From positions 558,001 to 622,000 of the forward strand of contig NC_010506.1 in the NCBI RefSeq assembly GCF_000019525.1: a DNA stretch of 64,000 nt, read 5' to 3'. The position numbers and the translations under genes were made by a program. Below the pieces are notes generated by a model, which was not told the DNA's origin, searched no databases, and saw nothing but the letters and a program-made list of their open reading frames with translations. This DNA comes from Shewanella woodyi ATCC 51908. Its GTDB lineage: Bacteria > Pseudomonadota > Gammaproteobacteria > Enterobacterales > Shewanellaceae. Of the stretch, positions 46,401 to 61,400 are shown piece after piece (positions within the stretch are counted from its first letter, which is position 1; the number at the start of each line of letters is the position of its first letter).

Positions 46401-49400
46401 TGCGTTAGTAATTAATGCTGTATCGCTATTTGAGTTGGTATTGCCTGCCGGATCTGTAACTGTCGCAGTAATCGTTACATTAGTGCCCGTGGCCGGCGCG
46501 TCGATGGCCAAGCTAAGGCCGCTGTCGAGCATGGCTTGAGTGACGACGCCATTGAACAGTTCGTTACCGGCTTGGTCGGTGACGACTAAGGTGTCGCCGA
46601 CGGCGGTGCCTTCACCGAGCTCAACGGTGATGTTGATTTGACCATCGAGCTCCGCATCGTTGATGAAGCCATCGTTGTTGATGTCCTCATCGATGGTGAC
46701 GGTTGGGCTGGCGGGTGCGCCGCTGCCAATGCCGTAGTCCAAGGTCGCGCTGTCATTGCCTGTGGCGGTGTTGCCGGCAGGGTCAGTGACGTTAGCGGTG
46801 ACCACAAGCTCAGTGCCTGTGGCAGGGGCATCGATGGCCAAGGTGAGGCCGTTATCAAGCATGGCTTGGGTGACTGGGCCGCTGAACAGGGTGTTACCCG
46901 CTTGGTCGGTGACCACTAAGGTGTCGCCCACGGCGGTGCCTGCGCCTAAGCTGACGGTGATGTCAATTTGACCTGAGAGCTCAACGTCATTGATAAAGCC
47001 ATCGTTGTTGATGTCCTCATCGATGGTGACGGTTGGGCTGGCGGGTGCGCCGGTGCCCGTGCCGTAGTCGAGCAGGGCGTTATCGCTGCCCTGTGCGGTA
47101 TTGCCAGCAGGGTCGGTGACGGTGGCGGTGACCGCGACGGTGGTGCCGGTAGCCGGCGCATCGAAGCTGACGCTGATGCCATTATCCAGCATGTCTTGGG
47201 TCACGGCGCCGGTGAACAGGGTGTTGCCGTCTTGGTCGGTGACGGTGACAGTGTCACCTATTACGGTGCCCGCGCCTAAGGTGACGGTGGCATTGATTTG
47301 GCCATCAAGCTCAGCCTCATTAATGAAGCCATCGTTGTTGGTGTCTTCTGTGATAACCACGGTAGGGGCCGCCGGTGCGCCGGTGCCTGTGCCGTAATCC
47401 AAGGTCGCACTGTCATTGCCGGTGGCGGTGTTGCCAGCCACATCGGTGACGGTGGCGGTGATAACCAAGTCCGTGCCGGTCGCTGGGGCATCGAGGCTGA
47501 CGTTGATGCCATTATCAAGCATGTCCTGGGTGACTGGGCCACTGAACAGGGTGTTGCCGTCTTGGTCGGTGATGGTGACGGTGTCGCCCACCGCAGTGCC
47601 CGCGCCTAGGGTGACGGTGGCATCGACTTGACCATCAAGCTCCGTGTGGTTGATGAAGCCATCGTTGTTGGCATCTTCAGTGATTTCAACCGTTGGGCTG
47701 GCCGGTGCGCCGGTGCCTGTGCCGTAATCCAAGGTCGCGCTGTCATGGCTCGCTGCACTGTCGCCATTGGCGTTAGTGAGGGTTGCGGTGACGGTGACGG
47801 TGGTGCCCGTCGCAGGGGCATCCATGGTCAATGGTAGACCATTGGTGAGCATGTCTGTAGTGACCACACCGTTGAACAGCTCGTTACCGTCTTGGTCGGT
47901 GACGATCAAGGTGTCGCCGACACTGGTGCCCGCATCGAGGGTGACGGTGATGTTGATTTGACCGTCAAGCTCAGCGCTGTTGATGTAACCATCGTTGTTG
48001 GCATCTTCAGTGATTTCAACCGTTGGCGCTGCTGGCGCTGGCGCCTCAACGTAATCCAAGGTGGCTGCATCTGAGCCGGTGGCGGTGTTGCCTGCCACGT
48101 CAGTGACGGTGGCGGTGACCACGACATCCGTGCCGCTTGGCGGCGTGTCCATGGTGACGGCCAGGCCGTTATCGAGCATGGCTTGGGTAACCACGCCAGT
48201 GAACAAGACGTTACCCGCTTGGTCGGTGACCACTAAGGTGTCGCCCACCGCGGTGCCCGCCCCTAAGGTGACGGTGATGTCAATTTGGCCATCAAGCTCG
48301 GTGTCGTTGATGGTGCCATCGTTGTTGATGTCTTCATCAATGACCACGGTTGGGCTGGCGGGTGCGCCAGTGCCAGTGCCGTAATCGAGTAGCGCACTGT
48401 CAGAGCCTTGACTGCTGTTACCTGCCGGGTCGGTGACCGTGGCGGTGATAACTAAGTTGGTGCCCGTGGCTGGCGGGTCGATAGTGACTGCCAGACCATT
48501 GTCTATCATCTCCTGGGTGGCAGGGCCACTGAAGATGACGTTGCCGTCTTGGTCGGTGATGGTGACGGTGTCACCCACGCTCGTGCCTGCGCCTAAGGTG
48601 ACGGTGGCATCGATTTGGCCATCAAGCTCGGCATCGTTGATGTAGCCGTCGTTGTTGGCATCCTCATCAATGACCACGGTGGGGGCCGCCGGAGCGCCGG
48701 TGCCGGTGCCGTAATCGAGCGTTGCTGCATCTGAGCCTTGGGCTGTATTGCCCGCGGCGTCAGTGACGGTGGCGGTGACCACGACGTCAGTGCCTGTCGC
48801 TGGCGCGTCCATGGTGACAGGGACGCCATTGGTGAGCATCTCCTGGGTCACGGTGCCGGTGAAGATGACGTTGCCATCTTGGTCAGTGACCACAAGGGTG
48901 TCGTCGACAGCGGTGCCTGCGCCTAAGGTGACGGTGATGTCGATTTGACCATCAAGCTCCGCATCATTAATGAAGCCATCGTTGTTGGCATCTTCATCAA
49001 TGACCACGGTTGGGCTAGCAGGTGCGCCCGTGCCGGTGCCGTAATCGAGCGTTGCCGCATCTGAGCCGGTCGCGCTGTTGCCCGCAGCGTCAGTGACGGT
49101 AGCAGTCACCACAAGGTCGGTGCCGGTGGCCGGTGCATCAAAGCTGAGGTCGATGCCGTTATCGAGCATGTCCTGGGTCACGGTGCCGGTAAAGAGGGTG
49201 TTGCCGTCTTGGTCGGTGATGGTGACGGTGTCGCCCACCACGGTGCCCGCGCCTAAGGTGACGGTGGCGTTGATTTGACCATCAAGCTCCGCATCGTTGA
49301 TGAAGCCATCGTTGTTGATATCCTCATCAATGACCACGGTCGGCGCCGCCGGTGCGCCGGTGCCTGAGCCGTAATCAAGCAGCGCATTATCTGAGCCTGC

Positions 49401-52400
49401 CGCTTCATTGCCCAAGGTGTCGGTGACCGTCGCGGTGATGACCACGTTGGTGCCGGTCGCCGGTGGATCCATGGCCAAGTCGAGGCCATTATCAAGCATA
49501 TCCTGGGTGACGGTGCCACTGAACAGCTCATTACCGTCTTGGTCAGTCACCACAAGTGTGTCGCCCACCACGGTGTTGGCGCCAAGTTCAACAGTGATGT
49601 TGATTTGACCTTCCAGCTCGGCGTCATTGATGTAGCCGTCGTTGTTGGTATCTTCGGTGATAACCACGGTCGGTGCGCCCGGTACGGTGACGCTGTCATC
49701 GTAGTCCAGTGTCGCACTGTCATTGCCGGTGGCGGTGTTGCCTGCCACATCGGTGACGGTGGCGGTGATAACAAGTTCAGTGCCGGTCGCCGGTGCGTCG
49801 ATGACGGCATCGATGCCATTATCGAGCATGTCTTGGGTGACAGGGCCGGTGTAAATCACCTCGCCAGTTTGGTCCGTGATGGTGACGGTGTCACCGACCT
49901 CGGTGCCGCTGCCTAAGGTGACGGTGATGTTGATTTGGCCATCGAGCTCCGCATCGGTGATGGTGCCATCGTTGTTGGTGTCTTCAACAATCTCAACCGT
50001 TGGCGCTGCCGGAGCGTCTGTGCCGACATCGAGCGTCGCCGCATCACTGCCTTGTGCGCTGTTGCCTGCCGCATCGGTAACGGTGGCGGTGACCACCACG
50101 TCAGTGCCTGTGGCGGGGGCGTCCATGGTGACAGGGACGCCATTGGTGAGCATGTCTGCGGTGACCACGCCGTTAAACAGCTCGTTACCCGCTTGGTCGG
50201 TGACCACTAAGGTGTCGCCCACGACAGTGCCTGCGCCTAACTCAACCGTGATGTTGATTTGGCCATCAAGCTCCGCGTCATTAATGAAGCCATCGTTGTT
50301 GGCATCTTCATCAATGGTGACGGTCGGCGCAGCCGGTGCGCCGGTGCCCGTGCCGACATCGAGGGTGGCACTGTCGCTGCCTTGTGCCGTGTTGCCCGCG
50401 ACATCGGTGACGTTGGCGGTGATAACCACCTCCGTGCCCGTCGCGGGTGCGTCTATCGCTAAGTCCAGTCCACTGTCGAGCATCGCCTGGGTGACCGGGC
50501 CGCTGAACAGGGTATTACCGGCTTGGTCGGTGACGACTAAGGTGTCGCCCACGGCCGTGCCCGCGCCTAACTCAACCGTGATGTTGATTTGACCGTCAAG
50601 CTCGGCATCGTTAATGAAGCCATCGTTGTTGGCATCTTCCACAATCTCAACCGTCGGGCTGGCCGGTGCGCCAACGCCCGTGCCGTAGTCCAGTGTCGCT
50701 GCATCATTGCCTGTCGCGGTGTTGCCCGCTTCGTCAGTGACGGTGGCGGTGATCACCACATCCGTGCCCGTGGCTGGCGCGTCCATGGTAACCGCTTGGC
50801 CGTTATCGAGCATATCTTGGGTGACAGTCCCGTTAAACAGCTCGTTACCGTCTTGGTCGGTGACCACTAAGGTGTCGCCCACCACGGTGCCTTCGCCGAG
50901 TTCCACGGTGATGTTGATCTGGCCGTCAAGCTCCGCCTCGTTAATGTAGCCGTCGTTGTTGGTATCTTCGTCGATGGTGACGCTTGGTGCGGCAGGGGCG
51001 CCGACGCCCACACCGTAATCCAGTGTCGCTGCATCTGAGCCAGTTGCGCTGTTGCCCGCCGGATCGGTGACGTTGGCGGTGATAACCAGGTTGGTGCCAG
51101 TGGCAGGCGGATCGATCGCCAGTGCCAGGCCGTTGTCGAGCATGTCTTGGGTGGCCGGGCCGCTGAACAAGACGTTGCCGTCTTGGTCAGTGACGGTGAC
51201 GGTGTCACCAATGACCGTGCCTGCGCCTAAGGTGACGCTGATGTTGATTTGACCATTGAGCTCGGCATCATTGATGAAGCCGTCGTTGTTGGCATCTTCA
51301 GTGATTTCAACGGTAGGCGCTAATGGGGCGCTGCTGCCGTAATCCAAGGTCGCGCTGTCGTTGCCCGTGGCGGTGTTGCCGGCAGGATCTGTGACGTTGG
51401 CGGTCACGACGAGCTCAGTGCCCGTGGCCGGCGCGTCGATGGCCAAGCTCAGGCCGCTGTCGAGCATGGCCTGAGTGACGACGCCATTGAACAGTTCATT
51501 ACCGGCTTGGTCGGTGACGACTAAGGTGTCGCCGACGGCGGTGCCTTCTCCGAGCTCAACGGTGATGTTGATTTGACCATCGAGCTCCGCGTCGTTGATG
51601 AAGCCATCGTTGTTGATGTCCTCATCGATGGTGACGGTTGGGCTGGCGGGGGCGCCGCTGCCAATGCCGTAGTCCAAGGTCGCGCTGTCATTGCCTGTGG
51701 CGGTGTTGCCGGCAGGGTCAGTGACGTTAGCGGTGACCACAAGCTCAGTGCCTGTGACTGGGGCATCGATGGCCAAGGTGAGGCCGTTATCAAGCATGGC
51801 TTGGGTGACTGGGCCGCTGAACAGGGTGTTACCCGCTTGGTCGGTGACTACTAAGGTGTCGCCCACGGCGGTGCCTGCGCCTAAGCTGACGGTGATGTCA
51901 ATTTGACCTGAGAGCTCAACGTCATTGATAAAGCCATCGTTGTTGATGTCCTCATCGATGGTGACGGTTGGGCTGGCGGGTGCGCCGGTGCCCGTGCCGT
52001 AGTCGAGCAGGGCGTTATCGCTGCCCTGTGCGGTATTGCCAGCAGGGTCGGTGACGGTGGCGGTGACCGCGACGGTGGTGCCGGTAGCCGGCGCATCGAA
52101 GCTGACGCTGATGCCATTATCGAGCATGTCCTGGGTCACGGCGCCGGTGAACAGGGTGTTGCCGTCTTGGTCGGTGACGGTGACGGTGTCACCTATTACG
52201 GTGCCCGCGCCTAAGGTGACGGTGGCATTGATTTGGCCATCAAGCTCAGCCTCATTAATGAAGCCATCGTTGTTGGCGTCTTCTGTGATAACCACGGTAG
52301 GGGCCGCCGGTGCGCCGGTGCCTGTGCCGTAATCCAAGGTTGCACTGTCATTGCCGGTGGCGGTGTTGCCAGCCACATCGGTGACGGTGGCGGTGATAAC

Positions 52401-55400
52401 CACGTCCGTGCCGGTCGCTGGGGCATCGAGGCTGACGTTGATGCCATTATCAAGCATGTCCTGGGTGACTGGGCCACTGAACAGGGTGTTGCCGTCTTGG
52501 TCGGTGATGGTGACGGTGTCGCCCACCGCAGTGCCCGCACCTAGGGTGACGGTGGCATCGATTTGACCATCAAGCTCCGTGTGGTTGATGAAGCCATCGT
52601 TGTTGGCATCTTCAGTGATTTCAACGGTTGGGCTGGCCGGTGCGCCGGTGCCCGTGCCGTAATCCAAGGTCGCGCTGTCATGGCTCGCTGCACTGTCGCC
52701 ATTGGCGTTAGTGAGGGTCGCGGTGACGGTGACGGTGGTGCCCGTCGCAGGGGCATCCATGGTCAATGGTAGACCATTGGTGAGCATGTCTGTAGTGACC
52801 ACACCGTTGAACAGTTCGTTACCGTCTTGGTCGGTGACGACCAAGGTGTCGCCGACACTGGTGCCCGCATCGAGGGTGACGGTGATGTTGATTTGACCGT
52901 CAAGCTCAGCGCTGTTGATGTAACCATCGTTGTTGGCATCTTCAGTGATTTCAACCGTTGGCGCTGCTGGCGCTGGCGCCTCAACGTAATCCAAGGTGGC
53001 TGCATCTGAGCCGGTGGCGGTGTTGCCTGCCACGTCAGTGACGGTGGCGGTGACCACGACATCCGTGCCGCTTGGCGGCGTGTCCATGGTGACGGCCAGG
53101 CCGTTATCGAGCATGGCTTGGGTAACCACGCCAGTGAACAAGACGTTACCCGCTTGGTCGGTGACCACTAAGGTGTCGCCCACCGCGGTGCCCGCCCCTA
53201 AGGTGACGGTGATGTCAATTTGGCCATCAAGCTCGGTGTCGTTGATGGTGCCATCGTTGTTGATGTCTTCATCAATGACCACGGTTGGGCTGGCGGGTGC
53301 GCCAGTGCCAGTGCCGTAATCGAGTAGCGCACTGTCAGAGCCTTGACTGCTGTTACCTGCCGGGTCGGTGACCGTGGCGGTGATAACTAAGTTGGTGCCC
53401 GTGGCAGGCGGGTCGATAGTGACTGCCAGACCATTGTCTATCATCTCCTGGGTGGCAGGGCCACTGAAGATGACGTTGCCGTCTTGGTCGGTGATGGTGA
53501 CGGTGTCACCCACGCTTGTGCCTGCGCCTAAGGTGACGGTGGCATCGATTTGGCCATCAAGCTCGGCATCGTTGATGTAGCCGTCGTTGTTGGCATCCTC
53601 ATCAATGACCACGGTGGGGGCCGCCGGAGCGCCGGTGCCGGTGCCGTAATCGAGCGTTGCTGCATCTGAGCCTTGGGCTGTATTGCCCGCGGCGTCAGTG
53701 ACGGTGGCGGTGACCACGACGTCAGTGCCTGTCGCTGGCGCGTCCATGGTGACAGGGACGCCATTGGTGAGCATCTCCTGGGTCACGGTGCCGGTGAAGA
53801 TGACGTTGCCATCTTGGTCAGTGACCACAAGGGTGTCGCCGACTGCGGTGCCTGCGCCTAAGGTGACGGTGATGTCGATTTGACCATCAAGCTCCGCATC
53901 ATTAATGAAGCCATCGTTGTTGGCATCTTCATCAATGACCACGGTTGGACTAGCAGGTGCGCCAGTGCCGGTGCCGTAATCGAGCGTTGCCGCATCTGAG
54001 CCGGTCGCGCTGTTGCCTGCCACGTCAGTGACGGTAGCAGTCACCACGAGGTTGGTGCCGGTGGCGGGTGCATCAAAGCTGAGGTCGATGCCGTTATCGA
54101 GCATGTCCTGGGTCACGGTGCCGGTAAAGAGGGTGTTGCCGTCTTGGTCGGTGATGGTGACGGTGTCGCCCACCACGGTGCCCGCGCCTAAGGTGACGGT
54201 GGCGTTGATTTGACCATCAAGCTCCGCATCGTTGATGAAGCCATCGTTGTTGATATCCTCATCAATGACCACGGTCGGCGCCGCCGGTGCGCCGGTGCCT
54301 GAGCCGTAATCAAGCAGCGCATTATCTGAGCCTGCCGCTTCATTGCCCAAGGTGTCGGTGACCGTCGCGGTGATGACCACGTTGGTGCCGGTCGCCGGTG
54401 GATCCATGGCCAAGTCGAGGCCATTATCAAGCATATCCTGGGTGACGGTGCCACTGAACAGCTCATTACCGTCTTGGTCAGTCACCACAAGTGTGTCGCC
54501 CACCACGGTGTTGGCGCCAAGTTCAACAGTGATGTTGATTTGACCTTCCAGCTCGGCGTCATTGATGTAGCCGTCGTTGTTGGTATCTTCGGTGATAACC
54601 ACGGTCGGTGCGCCCGGTACGGTGACGCTGTCATCGTAGTCCAGTGTCGCACTGTCATTGCCGGTGGCGGTGTTGCCTGCCACATCGGTGACGGTGGCGG
54701 TGATAACAAGTTCAGTGCCGGTCGCCGGTGCGTCGATGACGGCATCGATGCCATTATCGAGCATGTCTTGGGTGACAGGGCCGGTGTAAATCACCTCGCC
54801 AGTTTGGTCCGTGATGGTGACGGTGTCACCGACCTCGGTGCCGCTGCCTAAGGTGACGGTGATGTTGATTTGGCCATCGAGCTCCGCATCGGTGATGGTG
54901 CCATCGTTGTTGGTGTCTTCAACAATCTCAACCGTTGGCGCTGCCGGAGCGTCTGTGCCGACATCGAGCGTCGCCGCATCACTGCCTTGTGCGCTGTTGC
55001 CTGCCGCATCGGTAACGGTGGCGGTGACCACCACGTCAGTGCCTGTGGCGGGGGCGTCCATGGTGACAGGGACGCCATTGGTGAGCATGTCTGCGGTGAC
55101 CACGCCGTTAAACAGCTCGTTACCCGCTTGGTCGGTGACCACTAAGGTGTCGCCCACGACAGTGCCTGCGCCTAACTCAACCGTGATGTTGATTTGGCCA
55201 TCAAGCTCCGCGTCATTAATGAAGCCATCGTTGTTGGCATCTTCATCAATGGTGACGGTCGGCGCAGCCGGTGCGCCGGTGCCCGTGCCGACATCGAGGG
55301 TGGCACTGTCGCTGCCTTGTGCCGTGTTGCCCGCGACATCGGTGACGTTGGCGGTGATAACCACCTCCGTGCCCGTCGCGGGTGCGTCTATCGCTAAGTC

Positions 55401-58400
55401 CAGTCCACTGTCGAGCATCGCCTGGGTGACCGGGCCGCTGAACAGGGTATTACCGGCTTGGTCGGTGACGACTAAGGTGTCGCCCACGGCCGTGCCCGCG
55501 CCTAACTCAACCGTGATGTTGATTTGACCGTCAAGCTCGGCATCGTTAATGAAGCCATCGTTGTTGGCATCTTCCACAATCTCAACCGTCGGGCTGGCCG
55601 GTGCGCCAACGCCCGTGCCGTAGTCCAGTGTCGCTGCATCATTGCCGGTGGCGGTATTGCCCGCCTCGTCAGTGACGGTGGCGGTGACCACCACATCGGT
55701 GCCCGTGGCTGGCGCGTCCATGGTGACTGCTTGGCCGTTATCGAGCATATCTTGGGTGACAGTCCCGTTAAACAGCTCGTTACCGTCTTGGTCGGTGATC
55801 ACTAAGGTGTCGCCCACCACGGTGCCTTCGCCGAGTTCCACGGTGATGTTGATCTGGCCGTCAAGCTCCGCCTCGTTAATGTAGCCGTCGTTGTTGGTAT
55901 CTTCGTCGATGGTGACGCTTGGTGCGGCAGGGGCGCCGACGCCCACACCGTAATCCAGTGTCGCTGCATCTGAGCCGGTCGCGCTGTTGCCCGCCGGATC
56001 GGTGACGTTGGCGGTGATAACCAGGTTGGTGCCAGTGGCAGGCGGATCGATCGCCAGTGCCAGGCCGTTGTCGAGCATGTCTTGGGTGGCCGGGCCGCTG
56101 AACAAGACGTTGCCGTCTTGGTCAGTGACGGTGACGGTGTCACCAATGACCGTGCCCGCGCCTAAGGTGACGCTGATGTTGATTTGACCATTGAGCTCGG
56201 CATCATTGATGAAGCCGTCGTTGTTGGCATCTTCAGTGATTTCAACGGTGGGCGCTAATGGGGCGCTGCTGCCGTAATCCAAGGTCGCGCTGTCGTTGCC
56301 CGTGGCGGTGTTGCCGGCAGGATCTGTGACGTTGGCGGTCACGACGAGCTCAGTGCCCGTGGCCGGCGCGTCGATGGCCAAGCTCAGGCCGCTGTCGAGC
56401 ATGGCCTGAGTGACGACGCCATTGAACAGTTCATTACCGGCTTGGTCGGTGACGACTAAGGTGTCGCCGACGGCGGTGCCTTCTCCGAGCTCAACGGTGA
56501 TGTTGATTTGACCATCGAGCTCCGCGTCGTTGATGAAGCCATCGTTGTTACTATCTTCATCGATGGTGACGGTTGGGCTGGCGGGTGCGCCGCTGCCAAT
56601 GCCGTAGTCCAAGGTCGCGCTGTCATTGCCTGTGGCGGTGTTGCCGGCAGGGTCAGTGACGTTAGCGGTGACCACAAGCTCAGTGCCTGTGACTGGGGCA
56701 TCGATGGCCAAGGTGAGGCCGTTATCAAGCATGGCTTGGGTGACTGGGCCGCTGAACAGGGTGTTACCCGCTTGGTCGGTGACTACTAAGGTGTCGCCCA
56801 CGGCGGTGCCTGCGCCTAAGCTGACGGTGATGTCAATTTGACCTGAGAGCTCAACGTCATTGATAAAGCCATCGTTGTTGATGTCCTCATCGATGGTGAC
56901 GGTTGGGCTGGCGGGTGCGCCGGTGCCCGTGCCGTAGTCGAGCAGGGCGTTATCGCTGCCCTGTGCGGTATTGCCAGCAGGGTCGGTGACGGTGGCGGTG
57001 ACCGCGACGGTGGTGCCGGTAGCCGGCGCATCGAAGCTGACGCTGATGCCATTATCGAGCATGTCCTGGGTCACGGCGCCGGTGAACAGGGTGTTGCCGT
57101 CTTGGTCGGTGACGGTGACGGTGTCACCGATCACGGTGCCCGCGCCTAAGGTGACGGTGGCATTGATTTGGCCATCAAGCTCAGCCTCATTAATGAAGCC
57201 ATCGTTGTTGGCGTCTTCTGTGATAACCACGGTAGGGGCCGCCGGTGCGCCGGTGCCTGTGCCGTAATCCAAGGTTGCACTGTCATTGCCGGTGGCGGTG
57301 TTGCCAGCCACATCGGTGACGGTGGCGGTGATAACCACGTCCGTGCCGGTCGCTGGGGCATCGAGGCTGACGTTGATGCCATTATCGAGCATGTCCTGGG
57401 TGACTGGGCCACTGAACAGGGTGTTGCCGTCTTGGTCGGTGATGGTGACGGTGTCGCCCACCGCAGTGCCCGCACCTAGGGTGACGGTGGCATCGATTTG
57501 ACCATCAAGCTCCGTGTGGTTGATGAAGCCATCGTTGTTGGCATCTTCAGTGATTTCAACGGTTGGGCTGGCCGGTGCGCCGGTGCCCGTGCCGTAATCC
57601 AAGGTCGCGCTGTCATGGCTCGCTGCACTGTCGCCATTGGCGTTAGTGAGGGTCGCGGTGACGGTGACGGTGGTGCCCGTCGCAGGGGCATCCATGGTCA
57701 ATGGTAGACCATTGGTGAGCATGTCTGTAGTGACCACACCGTTGAACAGTTCGTTACCGTCTTGGTCGGTGACGACCAAGGTGTCGCCGACACTGGTGCC
57801 CGCATCGAGGGTGACGGTGATGTTGATTTGACCGTCAAGCTCAGCGCTGTTGATGTAACCATCGTTGTTGGCATCTTCAGTGATTTCAACCGTTGGCGCT
57901 GCTGGCGCTGGCGCCTCAACGTAATCCAAGGTGGCTGCATCTGAGCCCGTGGCGGTGTTGCCTGCCACGTCAGTGACGGTGGCGGTGACCACGACATCCG
58001 TGCCGCTTGGCGGCGTGTCCATGGTGACGGCCTGGCCGTTATCGAGCATGGCTTGGGTAACCACGCCAGTGAACAAGACGTTACCCGCTTGGTCGGTGAC
58101 CACTAAGGTGTCGCCCACCGCGGTGCCCGCCCCTAAGGTGACGGTGATGTCAATTTGGCCATCAAGCTCGGTGTCGTTGATGGTGCCATCGTTGTTGATG
58201 TCTTCATCAATGACCACGGTTGGGCTGGCGGGTGCGCCAGTGCCAGTGCCGTAATCGAGTAGCGCACTGTCAGAGCCTTGACTGCTGTTACCTGCCGGGT
58301 CGGTGACCGTGGCGGTGATAACTAAGTTGGTGCCCGTGGCAGGCGGGTCGATAGTGACTGCCAGACCATTGTCTATCATCTCCTGAGTGGCAGGGCCACT

Positions 58401-61400
58401 GAAGATGACGTTGCCGTCTTGGTCGGTGATGGTGACGGTGTCACCCACGCTCGTGCCTGCGCCTAGTGTGACGGTGGCATCGATTTGGCCATCAAGCTCG
58501 GCATCGTTGATGTAGCCGTCGTTGTTGGCATCCTCATCAATGACCACGGTGGGGGCCGCCGGTGCGCCGGTGCCGGTGCCGTAATCGAGCGTTGCTGCAT
58601 CTGAGCCTTGGGCTGTATTGCCCGCGGCGTCAGTGACCGTGGCGGTGACCACGACGTCAGTGCCTGTCGCTGGCGCGTCCATGGTGACAGGGACGCCATT
58701 GGTGAGCATCTCCTGGGTCACGGTGCCGGTGAAGATGACGTTGCCATCTTGGTCAGTGACCACAAGGGTGTCGTCGACAGCGGTGCCTGCGCCTAAGGTG
58801 ACGGTGATGTCGATTTGACCATCAAGCTCCGCATCATTAATGAAGCCATCGTTGTTGGCATCTTCATCAATGACCACGGTTGGGCTAGCAGGTGCGCCCG
58901 TGCCGGTGCCGTAATCGAGCGTTGCCGCATCTGAGCCGGTCGCGCTGTTGCCCGCAGCGTCAGTGACGGTAGCAGTCACCACAAGGTCGGTGCCGGTGGC
59001 CGGTGCATCAAAGCTGAGGTCGATGCCGTTATCGAGCATGTCCTGGGTCACGGTGCCGGTAAAGAGGGTGTTGCCGTCTTGGTCGGTGATGGTGACGGTG
59101 TCGCCCACCACGGTGCCCGCGCCTAAGGTGACGGTGGCGTTGATTTGACCATCAAGCTCCGCATCGTTGATGAAGCCATCGTTGTTGATATCCTCATCAA
59201 TGACCACGGTCGGCGCCGCCGGTGCGCCGGTGCCTGAGCCGTAATCAAGCAGCGCATTATCTGAGCCTGCCGCTTCATTGCCCAAGGTGTCGGTGACCGT
59301 CGCGGTGATGACCACGTTGGTGCCGGTCGCCGGTGGATCCATGGCCAAGTCGAGGCCATTATCAAGCATATCCTGGGTGACGGTGCCACTGAACAGCTCA
59401 TTACCGTCTTGGTCAGTCACCACAAGTGTGTCGCCCACCACGGTGTTGGCGCCAAGTTCAACAGTGATGTTGATTTGACCTTCCAGCTCGGCGTCATTGA
59501 TGTAGCCGTCGTTGTTGGTATCTTCGGTGATAACCACGGTCGGTGCGCCCGGTACGGTGACGCTGTCATCGTAGTCCAGTGTCGCACTGTCATTGCCGGT
59601 GGCGGTGTTGCCTGCCACATCGGTGACGGTGGCGGTGATAACAAGCTCAGTGCCGGTCGCCGGTGCGTCGATGACGGCATCGATGCCATTATCGAGCATG
59701 TCTTGGGTGACAGGGCCGGTGTAAATCACCTCGCCAGTTTGGTCCGTGATGGTGACGGTGTCACCGACCTCGGTGCCGCTGCCTAAGGTGACGGTGATGT
59801 TGATTTGGCCATCGAGCTCCGCATCGGTGATGGTGCCATCGTTGTTGGTGTCTTCAACAATCTCAACCGTTGGCGCTGCCGGAGCGTCTGTGCCGACATC
59901 GAGCGTCGCCGCATCACTGCCTTGTGCGCTGTTGCCTGCCGCATCGGTGACGGTGGCGGTGACCACCACGTCAGTGCCTGTGGCGGGGGCGTCCATGGTG
60001 ACAGGGACGCCATTGGTGAGCATGTCTGCGGTGACCACGCCGTTAAACAGCTCGTTACCCGCTTGGTCGGTGACCACTAAGGTGTCGCCCACGACAGTGC
60101 CTGCGCCTAACTCAACCGTGATGTTGATTTGGCCATCAAGCTCCGCGTCATTAATGAAGCCATCGTTGTTGGCATCTTCATCAATGGTGACGGTCGGCGC
60201 AGCCGGTGCGCCGGTGCCCGTGCCGACATCGAGGGTGGCACTGTCGCTGCCTTGTGCCGTGTTGCCCGCGACATCGGTGACGTTGGCGGTGATAACCACC
60301 TCCGTGCCCGTTGCTGGTGCGTCTATCGCTAAGTCCAGTCCACTGTCGAGCATCGCCTGGGTGACCGGGCCGCTGAACAGGGTATTACCGGCTTGGTCGG
60401 TGACGACTAAGGTGTCGCCCACGGCCGTGCCCGCGCCTAAGGTGACGGTGATGTTGATTTGACCGTCAAGCTCGGCATCGTTTATGAAGCCATCGTTGTT
60501 GGCATCTTCCACAATCTCAACCGTCGGGCTGGCCGGTGCGCCAACGCCCGTGCCGTAGTCCAGTGTCGCTGCATCATTGCCTGTCGCGGTGTTGCCCGCT
60601 TCGTCAGTGACGGTGGCGGTGATCACCACATCCGTGCCCGTGGCTGGCGCGTCCATGGTAACCGCTTGGCCGTTATCGAGCATATCTTGGGTGACAGTCC
60701 CGTTAAACAGCTCGTTACCGTCTTGGTCGGTGACCACTAAGGTGTCGCCCACCACGGTGCCTTCGCCGAGTTCCACGGTGATGTTGATCTGGCCGTCAAG
60801 CTCCGCCTCGTTAATGTAGCCGTCGTTGTTGGTATCTTCGTCGATGGTGACGCTTGGTGCGGCAGGGGCGCCGACGCCCACACCGTAATCCAGTGTCGCT
60901 GCATCTGAGCCAGTTGCGCTGTTGCCCGCCGGATCGGTGACGTTGGCGGTGATAACCAGGTTGGTGCCAGTGGCAGGCGGATCGATCGCCAGTGCCAGGC
61001 CGTTGTCGAGCATGTCTTGGGTGGCCGGGCCGCTGAACAAGACGTTGCCGTCTTGGTCAGTGACGGTGACGGTGTCACCAATGACCGTGCCTGCGCCTAA
61101 GGTGACGCTGATGTTGATTTGACCATTGAGCTCGGCATCATTGATGAAGCCGTCGTTGTTGGCATCTTCAGTGATTTCAACGGTAGGCGCTAATGGGGCG
61201 CTGCTGCCGTAATCCAAGGTCGCGCTGTCGTTGCCCGTGGCGGTGTTGCCGGCAGGATCTGTGACGTTGGCGGTCACGACGAGCTCAGTGCCCGTGGCCG
61301 GCGCGTCGATGGCCAAGCTCAGGCCGCTGTCGAGCATGGCCTGAGTGACGACGCCATTGAACAGTTCATTACCGGCTTGGTCGGTGACGACTAAGGTGTC

